Shown one piece after another: positions 8,841 through 15,548 of a stretch of DNA of 64,000 nt. Numbering within the stretch: position 1 is the stretch's first letter; every line of letters begins with the position of its first letter. The DNA lies in NCBI RefSeq assembly GCF_031157275.1, contig NZ_JAVIFW010000001.1, forward strand, positions 806,001 to 870,000. Direction: 5' to 3'. The notes under the pieces are model-generated. The model searched no databases. It was not told the DNA's origin and saw nothing but the letters and a program-made list of their open reading frames with translations. A program made the position numbers and the translations under genes. Source of the stretch: Streptomyces sp. LHD-70 (GTDB lineage: Bacteria; Actinomycetota; Actinomycetes; Streptomycetales; Streptomycetaceae).

Positions 8841-8902
8841 GCCCTCAGCCCCGCCTTCCCGCATCGTGACGGCCACACAGAACCGTCCCGAGGAGGGGTG
8901 CA

Positions 8903-11900
8903 GTGCGCGCACAGACCGATGGACCGTCCCGCCGCAGCGTCGTAGCCGCCACCGCGGCCGCAGGTGCCGGCCTTGCCCTCGGCGTGCCGCTTCCGGCCGC
9001 CGCCGCGACCAGGGGCGAGGCCGTACTGCGCTCCCGCACGCTCGACGTACGCGTCGACACCGCCTTCCCGCGCGTCGTCGACTACACCCACCGCTCCTCC
9101 GGAGCCGTCCTGCACGGCGGCACCGCACCCGTCACGACACTCCACGTCGACGGCACCGAGCACACCCCGAAGGTCACCTCGAAGGCCGCCACCGACCGCA
9201 TCACGTACACCCTCGCCCTGGCCGGCGGCACCGAGATCGACGCCGAGATTCGCGTCGACGGCGACCGCGTGCACTGGCGCATCACCCGGATCGCCGACAC
9301 GGCGGCACTGCGCGTCGGCACCCTGGACTTCCCCGGCCTGCCCCTGCTCGCGGTGCGCAGCGACCAGCCGGGGGCCGCGCTGCTCGCCGCGCGGATCGAG
9401 CTCGACAAGGCGAAGAGCGGCGACACCCTCGTCGAGGTCACCCCGGACACCCCGGCCGAGGCGGCCAAGGGCTGCGCCTACGCGGTCGTCGCGCACGACC
9501 GGCTCGGCGGGGCCGTCGAGACCAACACCGTGTACGACAAGCCCACTTCGGAGGCCGGGACTACCTGGGACAACGGGCGCCTTCGACGCAGCACCGCACG
9601 GAAGGACGGTCACGTCGAGGCGCGGCTCGCCCTCGGCCAGTTCACCCACCGCGCTGCCGGCTCGCCGGTCGACGCCACCGAGCCCCTCCCGTACGCCACC
9701 GTCATCGTCACCGGCGACCGCAACGGCGACGAGCTGGTCGACTGGCAGGACGCCGCGATCGCGTTCCGGGACGTGATGGTGATGCCGCTCGGCGCCGAGG
9801 ACCAGCACCTGCGCGTCGTCCCGCACATCCCGTTCAACTTCGCCTCGCAGGCCACCAACCCGTTCCTGCTGACCCTCGACCACGTCAAGCGGATCTCCCT
9901 GGCCACGGACGGGCTGCGCCAGTACACCCTGCTCAAGGGCTACCAGTCCGAGGGCCACGACTCCGCGCACCCCGACTACGCGGGCAACCACAACAAGCGC
10001 GCGGGCGGCCTCGAAGAGCTCAACACCCTGGTCAGGGAGGGGAAGAAGTGGGGCAGCGACTTCGGCGTGCACGTCAACGCCACCGAGTCGTACCCCGTCG
10101 CCAACGCCTTCTCCGAGACCCTCGTCGACAAGACGAACGAACAGTGGGACTGGCTCGACCAGAGCTACCGCATCGACGCCCGCCGCGACCTGGTCTCCGG
10201 CGACATCGTCAAGCGCTTCGCCGACCTGCGCGCCGAGGCGGACCCGGCCCTCAACACCCTCTACATCGACGTGTTCCGCGAGTCCGGCTGGAACTCCGAC
10301 CGCCTCCAGCGCGCCCTGCGCGAGCAGGGCTGGCACGTCACCACGGAGTGGGGCCACGGCCTGGAGCGCTCCTCGCTCTGGTCGCACTGGGCGACGGAGA
10401 CGGACTACGGCCCGGACACCTCCCGCGGCATCAACTCCCAGCTCATCCGCTTCATCCGCAACGACCACAAGGACGTCTTCGCCGACAAGTGGCCCACGCT
10501 GCTCGGCATCCCGTGCACCGGAAACTTCGAGGGCTGGGTCGGCAAGACCGACTGGAGCGTGTTCTACGACCAGATCTGGACGGACTCGCTGCCCGCCAAG
10601 TACTTGCAGGCGCACCCGATCAAGACCTGGACCGAGCACGAGATCACGCTCTTCGGCGACACCGCCACGAAGGTCTCCGACGCCAGCGGCAAGCGCGTCA
10701 TCACCACCGACGGCCGCGTCGTCTACGAGGACGGCCGCTATCTCCTGCCCTGGGAGCCCCGGAAGGCCCTGAACCCGCCGAAGCTCTACCACTACGCGCC
10801 GAAGGCCGGCTCCAGCACCTGGCAACTGCCGAGCGGCTGGGCGAACGCCTCGAAGCTGGCGCTGTACCGGCTCACCGACCAGGGCCGGGTGTACGAGGGC
10901 ACGGTGCGCGTCGCCCGTGGCGGCAAGGTGACGTTGACGGCCGAGGCGCAGCAGCCGTACGTCCTCTACCGCGAGAAGGTCCCGGCGCCCCGCGACCCCG
11001 ACTGGGGCCAGGCCACACCGCTGCACGACCCGGGCTTCAACTCCGGTTCCCTGGACGGCTGGACGGTGTCGGGACCGGCGTCCGTGGAGCTCAGCGCGCT
11101 CGGCGACCACGAGCTGGTGGTCGGCGCGGGCGCCGCGGCGGCCGTCGGCCAGCGCCTCACCCGCCTCGCCCCCGGCAGCTACGCGGCGTCCGTGCAGGTC
11201 GAGGTCGGCGCGAAGGCGGGGGAGCGGCGCAAGGCGGCCCTGGAGGTACGCACCGCGGACGGGGTACGGGCGGAGAACTTCACGCACACGTCCACGGCCG
11301 GGAACCACGTCGCCGCCGACCGCAAGCACGGCACCCGCTTCCAGCGCCTGTTCACGTACTTCACGGTCCCCGAGGGCGGCGGCCCGGTCGACCTCACGCT
11401 CCGCGCGGAGAAGGGGCAGGCCCGGGTCCGCTTCGACAACGTACGGGTCGTACCGGCGCGGCGCACCGCCGTCCCCGAAGGCGCCCTGGTCTTCGAGGAC
11501 TTCGAGCACGTGCCGCAGGGCTGGGGCGTCTTCGTCAAGGGCGACGCGGGCGGCGCCACCGACCCGCGCACCCACATCGCCCAGCGGCACGCCCCGTTCA
11601 CCCAGCGCGGCTGGAACGGCAAGGCGATCGACGACGTCATCGACGGCTCGGAGTCCCTGAAGTCCCGCGGCGAGAACAAGGGCCTCGTCTACCGCACGGT
11701 CCCGCACACGGTCCGCTTCACGGCGGGCCGCAGATACCGGGTGACGTTCCGGTACGAGAACGAGAAGGCGGGGCAGTACGCCTGGATCACGGCGGTGGAC
11801 GAGCCGGGGGAGCGGGAGCTGTCCCGCGAGGCCTTGCCGGTGGCCGTCCAACCTACCGAGTACGCCTACGAGTTCACGGCCCCGGAGAAGGGCGAGGCGT

Positions 11901-11977
11901 GGGTCGGCCTCAGGAAGGTGGGGGAGGACGGGAAGGCGGAGTTTGTGTTGGACGGGTTTGAGGTGCGGGAGGTTTGA
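8903..11977 (+). CDS. Secreted endo-alpha-N-acetylgalactosaminidase (GH101)
   Basis: 1024 residues from a GTG at 8903 with GAGGAGGGG just upstream. A Tat signal (SRRSVVAATAAAGAG, cleavage near AAA at ~35) exports the folded enzyme. Central residues ~250-700 are a GH101 catalytic region: TLYIDVFRESGWNSDR carries the likely nucleophile Asp456 and VTTEWGHGLE the likely acid/base Glu482. GH101 enzymes release the Gal-beta-1,3-GalNAc disaccharide from Ser/Thr of mucin-type glycoproteins. The C-terminal ~330 residues (from ~700) form two carbohydrate-binding-like beta-sandwich modules (FNSGSLDGW..., FEDFEHVPQGW...). The loop between the two catalytic residues is about 6 residues shorter than in bifidobacterial enzymes as I recall them. 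Convergent with a GH35 galactosidase that could process the product. Confidence 0.88.
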   Translation: MRAQTDGPSRRSVVAATAAAGAGLALGVPLPAAAATRGEAVLRSRTLDVRVDTAFPRVVDYTHRSSGAVLHGGTAPVTTLHVDGTEHTPKVTSKAATDRITYTLALAGGTEIDAEIRVDGDRVHWRITRIADTAALRVGTLDFPGLPLLAVRSDQPGAALLAARIELDKAKSGDTLVEVTPDTPAEAAKGCAYAVVAHDRLGGAVETNTVYDKPTSEAGTTWDNGRLRRSTARKDGHVEARLALGQFTHRAAGSPVDATEPLPYATVIVTGDRNGDELVDWQDAAIAFRDVMVMPLGAEDQHLRVVPHIPFNFASQATNPFLLTLDHVKRISLATDGLRQYTLLKGYQSEGHDSAHPDYAGNHNKRAGGLEELNTLVREGKKWGSDFGVHVNATESYPVANAFSETLVDKTNEQWDWLDQSYRIDARRDLVSGDIVKRFADLRAEADPALNTLYIDVFRESGWNSDRLQRALREQGWHVTTEWGHGLERSSLWSHWATETDYGPDTSRGINSQLIRFIRNDHKDVFADKWPTLLGIPCTGNFEGWVGKTDWSVFYDQIWTDSLPAKYLQAHPIKTWTEHEITLFGDTATKVSDASGKRVITTDGRVVYEDGRYLLPWEPRKALNPPKLYHYAPKAGSSTWQLPSGWANASKLALYRLTDQGRVYEGTVRVARGGKVTLTAEAQQPYVLYREKVPAPRDPDWGQATPLHDPGFNSGSLDGWTVSGPASVELSALGDHELVVGAGAAAAVGQRLTRLAPGSYAASVQVEVGAKAGERRKAALEVRTADGVRAENFTHTSTAGNHVAADRKHGTRFQRLFTYFTVPEGGGPVDLTLRAEKGQARVRFDNVRVVPARRTAVPEGALVFEDFEHVPQGWGVFVKGDAGGATDPRTHIAQRHAPFTQRGWNGKAIDDVIDGSESLKSRGENKGLVYRTVPHTVRFTAGRRYRVTFRYENEKAGQYAWITAVDEPGERELSREALPVAVQPTEYAYEFTAPEKGEAWVGLRKVGEDGKAEFVLDGFEVREV

Positions 11978-11983
11978 GGGCTG

Positions 11984-12012
11984 GGGGCGGGGCTTCTTCC
12001 CCTCCCCGCCCC
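11984..12012 (+). terminator. Hairpin terminator after GH101
   Basis: GGGGCGGGG (11984-11992) pairs with CCCCGCCCC (12004-12012), 11-base loop, seven bases after the GH101 stop. The same arms form the hairpin after the helicase gene. Confidence 0.55.
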
Positions 12013-12088
12013 TGGAACCCCGCCCCTCCGGGGCTAAATCCAGCCCCTCCGGCGTTAGAGGAGCGGGGGTCTGGGGGCTGGCCCCCAG

Positions 12089-12235
12089 TCGGGAAGGGGC
12101 GGGGAGGGGATCAGCCCGCCGCAGGCGCCCCCCCCCCCCCCCCACCCCCCCCCCCCCCCCCCCCCCCCACCCCCCCCCCCCCCCCCCCCCTCGGGAAGGG
12201 GCGGGGAGGGGATCAGCCCGCCGCAGGCGCCCCCA
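12089..12235. repeat. Duplicated GH35 3' end around a 63-base poly-C tract
   Basis: A segment of about 40 bp beginning TCGGGAAGGGGCGGGG occurs at 12089 and again at 12191; it contains the last codons and stop of the GH35 gene. Between the copies, 12128-12190 is 61 C and 2 A (runs of 16, 24 and 21 C split by A at 12144 and 12169). No gene is possible here. Such a run is either real homopolymer expansion after duplication or a sequencing/assembly artefact. Confidence 0.85.
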
Positions 12236-13976
12236 CCCGCACCGAAGCCCCCGCCCCAGCCCCCTCCAACTCCAGCACCCACACCTCGTTGGCCCCCTCC
12301 CGCAACACCGGCCCCGGCACGTACAACGACTTCTGCGGCCCGACGCTCCAGTACCGCCCCAGGCAGAACCCGTTCACCCACACGAACCCGCGGGTGAACG
12401 CGGGCAGTTCGAGCAGCGCGTCGCCCGCGCCCGCGACGGAGAGCGAGCCCCGGTACAGGCCGGGCCCACCGCCAGGCGTACGCGAGGCGAGCCCCCGTAC
12501 CCGATCGGCCTCGTCGAACGCGTCGAGCCGCAACCCCGTCGCCCGTACTCCGTGCAGGAACTGCCGCTCGTGCAGTACACCCCCGGTGAGGCCCTTGGGC
12601 TCGCCCAGGCGGGGGCCGTAGTTGACGCGGCCCAGGGACTCCACGACCAGCTCCACGCGTGCCGGTCCGCAGACCGGTTCGGGGAGTTCGGGGGAGTCCT
12701 CGGTGAGCACCCCGGCCCGTACGCCGTCCACGTACACCACCGCCCGGTCCCTGAGGCCCCGCGCCCGCAGCGGGTACGGCTGCCGGGGGCCGGGCACGTC
12801 GACGCGGTAGCGGACCAGGCCGCGGTCCACGTCCAGCTCCTCGAAGGTCGGCGCGGACCCGAAGGCCTGCTCCGGCCCGCCGAGCGCGTCCACGACCTCC
12901 CTGAGAGGGGTCCAGTCGCCGAGGACGGCCTCCGAGGCGGTGCCCAACTCCGCTGGTGCAGGCGGCAGTTCGGCCAGCGGCCCGTCCGCGTACTCGGCCA
13001 GCACCTCGCGGAACGCCCAGAACTTCGGCGTGGCCCGGCCGAACTCGTCGACGGGGGCGTCGTAGTCGTACGACGTCACGTCCGGCAGCAGCGCCCCGTC
13101 GTGCAGCGCGCCCCCGGCCCGGTTGGCGCCCGCCCACCCCGCGAAGCTCGTACCGCCGTGCGCCATGTACAGGTTCACCGACGCCCCGGCCTCCAGGATC
13201 TCCCGCAGCGCGTCCGCCGCGTCCACGGGGTCGCGTACGACGTGCCCCGTGCCCCAGTGGTCGAACCAGCCGCACCAGAACTCCATGCACATCAGCGGGC
13301 CCTTCGGCCGGTGGTGGCGCAGCGCCGCGAAGCCCTCCCGGGCCTGTGAGCCGAAGTTGACCGTCGCGAGCACCCCCGGCACCGACCCGCCCGTCAGCAT
13401 GTGGTCCTCGGGCCCGTCGGAGGTGAACAGCGGAACCCGCACTCCCAAGTCCATCAGCAGTTGCGCGAGTTGGCGCAGATACTCCTGATCGGAGCCGTAC
13501 GAGCCGTACTCGTTCTCCACCTGCACCATGATCACCGGCCCGCCCCGGTCGATCTGCCGCTCCACCACCTGCGGAAGCAGCACCCCGAACCAGCGCTCCA
13601 CCTGCGCCAGATACTCAGCGTCACGCGTCCGGATCCGCCCGCCGAGCGGCCCGGTCAGCCAGTGCGGCAGGCCGCCGTTCTCCCACTCCGCGCAGATGTA
13701 CGGGCCCGGCCGCACGATCGCCCACAGGCCCGCCCGAGCCACCGCGTCCAGGAACCGGCCGAGCGCCGCCGGATCCTGCCACTCACCCGGCCGCGGCTCG
13801 TGCAGATTCCACGGGACGTACGTCTCCACGCAGTTGAGGCCCATCGCCCGCAGCATTGCGAGCCGGTGCCCCCACTGCGCCTCATGCACCCGGAAATAGT
13901 GCAGCGCACCCGAAAGCAGCCGCACCGGCCGCCCGTCCACCTCGAACTCCTCGTCCCCCACCACAAACTCGCCCAC
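12213..13976 (-). CDS. GH35 beta-galactosidase
   Basis: 587 residues from a GTG at 13976, chosen because GGAGAGG lies 8 bases upstream and the sequence VGEFVVGDEEFEVDGRPVRL is the usual family start; a GTG at 14018 is also in frame. TIM-barrel GH35 enzyme: LSGALHYFRVH, MGLNCVETYVPWNLHEP, RPGPYICAEWENGG, VQVENEYGSYG (acid/base is the Glu of NE) and MEFWCGWFDHWG (nucleophile Glu). C-terminal ~200 residues are beta-sandwich domains, ending with GRYWSVGPQKSLYVPGP. No signal peptide, so cytoplasmic: it would cleave galactose from imported disaccharides, for example the T-antigen disaccharide released by the GH101 neighbour. Divergent from an AraC regulator. Confidence 0.92.
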   Translation of the reverse strand: MGEFVVGDEEFEVDGRPVRLLSGALHYFRVHEAQWGHRLAMLRAMGLNCVETYVPWNLHEPRPGEWQDPAALGRFLDAVARAGLWAIVRPGPYICAEWENGGLPHWLTGPLGGRIRTRDAEYLAQVERWFGVLLPQVVERQIDRGGPVIMVQVENEYGSYGSDQEYLRQLAQLLMDLGVRVPLFTSDGPEDHMLTGGSVPGVLATVNFGSQAREGFAALRHHRPKGPLMCMEFWCGWFDHWGTGHVVRDPVDAADALREILEAGASVNLYMAHGGTSFAGWAGANRAGGALHDGALLPDVTSYDYDAPVDEFGRATPKFWAFREVLAEYADGPLAELPPAPAELGTASEAVLGDWTPLREVVDALGGPEQAFGSAPTFEELDVDRGLVRYRVDVPGPRQPYPLRARGLRDRAVVYVDGVRAGVLTEDSPELPEPVCGPARVELVVESLGRVNYGPRLGEPKGLTGGVLHERQFLHGVRATGLRLDAFDEADRVRGLASRTPGGGPGLYRGSLSVAGAGDALLELPAFTRGFVWVNGFCLGRYWSVGPQKSLYVPGPVLREGANEVWVLELEGAGAGASVRVGAPAAG

Positions 13977-14037
13977 CGGGCCCGCCTCTCCGTCACGCAC
14001 AGTGCGCCCCACCCTCACCCCCTGGCGGCGGGCCGGT

Positions 14038-14066
14038 CCATGGACAAAGATCAGCCCTGATTGGAC
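14038..14066 (+). promoter_or_regulatory. Candidate AraC-type operator in the GH35/AraC gap
   Basis: CCATGGACAAAG (14038-14049) then TTGGAC (14061-14066): TGGAC repeats 21 bp apart. The 12-mer is identical to one upstream of GH101, and the half-site order relative to the glycosidase gene is the same. It ends 61 bases from the GH35 GTG at 13976 and 65 bases from the AraC start, so it could serve both. Confidence 0.55.
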
Positions 14067-14131
14067 GCAACGGCCGGCGCACGGCGGCCGCGCAGAGCAC
14101 GCGCAGGCCAGGACGAAAGGGGCAACAGGGC

Positions 14132-15016
14132 ATGTATCACACGTGGATGCGGTACTTCACGCCTAGCCCCGTCCACCACCGCCTCGGCCTCGTCTGCCTC
14201 GGCGTCGGACTCCAGCACGGCACCCTGCCCACCGTCGGCCCCCGCACCCTCGACCACCACGTCGCCATCGTCATCAGCGCCGGCAGCGGCTGGTTCCAGG
14301 GCCCCGACGGCCACCGCACCACCGTCACCGCCCCCGCCCTGCTGTGGATCATCCCCGGCGTCGCACACCACTACGGCGCCGACCCGAACACCGGCTGGGA
14401 CGAGTCCTTCGTCGACTTCACCGGCCCCGCCACCAGCACGTACACCGAACTCGGCTACATCGAACCCGAGCGCCCCGTGATTCCGCTCTCCGACGCCGCC
14501 GCACCCCGCGCCGCCATCGGCCGGATCGCCCGCGCCGCCCGCCGCGGGAACCCGTTGTTGGAGGTCGAGACCGGCGCTGCCGTCCACGAACTCCTCGTCG
14601 CCCTGCGCCGCGCCCGCGCCGACATCGCCCCCGACGGCGACCCCGTCCTCCAGGCCCTCGCCCGCGACGCTTTTCAGCCCCTTTCCGTCGCCGAGCACGC
14701 CGCCCGCCACGGCATGACGCCCGCCGAGCTGCGCACCGCCGTCCGCCGCGGCGCCGGCTGCAGCCCCAAGGACTACCTGCTCGGCATCCGCCTCGGCCGC
14801 GCCAAGGAACTCCTCGCCGCCACGGAACTCCCCGTCGCCGCCGTCGCCCGCCGCGTCGGCTACGACGACCCCGCCTACTTCTCCCGCCTGTTCACCCGCC
14901 GCGTAGGCGTCGCCCCCGTCCGCTTCCGCCAGCAGCAGGGCCGCGCCGTACCGGGTGGCTGGTCCCAGCAGATACCGGACCCGGACGACCCGCCCATGCT
15001 CCACCCGGCAACGTAG
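14132..15016 (+). CDS. AraC-family transcriptional regulator
   Basis: 294 residues, ATG 14132 with GAAAGGGG about 11 bases upstream. N-terminal ~150 residues form a cupin-like sugar-sensing domain (LDHHVAIVISAGSGWF, LLWIIPGVAHHYG, FVDFTGP); the C-terminal ~100 residues hold two helix-turn-helix units, ending with the AraC signature VAAVARRVGYDDPAYFSRLF and GVAPVRFR. Divergent from the GH35 gene across a 155-bp gap with a direct-repeat operator candidate. It probably activates the GH35 and GH101 genes in response to galactose- or GalNAc-containing sugars; ligand unknown. Confidence 0.9.
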   Translation: MYHTWMRYFTPSPVHHRLGLVCLGVGLQHGTLPTVGPRTLDHHVAIVISAGSGWFQGPDGHRTTVTAPALLWIIPGVAHHYGADPNTGWDESFVDFTGPATSTYTELGYIEPERPVIPLSDAAAPRAAIGRIARAARRGNPLLEVETGAAVHELLVALRRARADIAPDGDPVLQALARDAFQPLSVAEHAARHGMTPAELRTAVRRGAGCSPKDYLLGIRLGRAKELLAATELPVAAVARRVGYDDPAYFSRLFTRRVGVAPVRFRQQQGRAVPGGWSQQIPDPDDPPMLHPAT

Positions 15017-15019
15017 GCT
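15014..15019 (+). promoter_or_regulatory. -10 element of a leaderless chorismate mutase transcript
   Basis: TAGGCT ends 7 bases before the ATG at 15027 and there is no Shine-Dalgarno. A transcript starting at the ATG is predicted. Confidence 0.45.
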
Positions 15020-15026
15020 CGACCCC

Positions 15027-15362
15027 ATGAGCAGCATGACGAACAGCGACAACGGTCAGCCCGCCGAGGGCGTCGACGAACAGGTCCGCGCCGAACTCGC
15101 CCGCCTGCGCGACAGCATCGACAACATCGACGCCGCAGTCGTCCACATGCTCGCGGAACGCTTCAAGTGCACCCAGCAGGTCGGCCACCTCAAGGCCCAG
15201 CACCAGCTGCCGCCCGCCGACCCCAACCGCGAGTCCGAACAGATCGCCCGCCTCCGCGCGTTGGCGGAGAGCGCGAAACTGGACCCGGCGTTCGCGGAGA
15301 AGCTGCTCAACTTCATCATCGCGGAGGTAATCCGCCACCACGAGACGATCGCGAGGTCCTAG
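15027..15362 (+). CDS. Chorismate mutase, AroQ type
   Basis: 111 residues, all-helical AroQ (CM type II) domain: ELARLRDSIDNIDAAVVHMLAERF, then VGHLKAQHQLPPADPNRESEQIARLR and FAEKLLNFIIAEVIRHHE. Active-site residues are visible: Arg of the first helix (LRDSID), Lys of VGHLK, Arg/Glu of PNRESE and the basic end of the last helix. It turns chorismate into prephenate for Phe/Tyr synthesis in the cytoplasm. Monofunctional; starts 10 bases after the AraC stop but seems to have its own promoter. No signal peptide, so not the secreted type. Confidence 0.9.
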   Translation: MSSMTNSDNGQPAEGVDEQVRAELARLRDSIDNIDAAVVHMLAERFKCTQQVGHLKAQHQLPPADPNRESEQIARLRALAESAKLDPAFAEKLLNFIIAEVIRHHETIARS

Positions 15363-15401
15363 CCCTTCCGCCCCTGCTGTGGGCAACTGTTCCGCTGGGG
15401 C

Positions 15402-15448
15402 GATGGGGGTCCCCCCTGCTCGAGCGGAGCCGAGAGCTTGGGGGAGGG
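15402..15448. repeat. Dispersed 47-bp hairpin element, copy 1
   Basis: Starts GATGGGGGTCCCCCCTGCTC and ends CGAGAGCTTGGGGGAGGG; 46/47 identical to 18101-18147. The CCCCC and GGGGG blocks can pair around the centre. Both copies lie downstream of a forward gene. Confidence 0.75.
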
Positions 15449-15485
15449 TGGGCACAGCACCCCGGTGCTGGGTGCGCTGTCATCA

Positions 15486-15512
15486 GGGGTCCAGGGAAGC
15501 TCCCTGGACCCC
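15486..15512 (+). terminator. Strong hairpin terminator before pepN
   Basis: Perfect 12-bp stem GGGGTCCAGGGA (15486-15497) and TCCCTGGACCCC (15501-15512) with a 3-base loop. It separates chorismate mutase from pepN, 36 bases before the pepN ATG. Confidence 0.7.
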
Positions 15513-15548
15513 CTGTGCCGACCGCACCCGATCGTGCAGCATGAGCGT

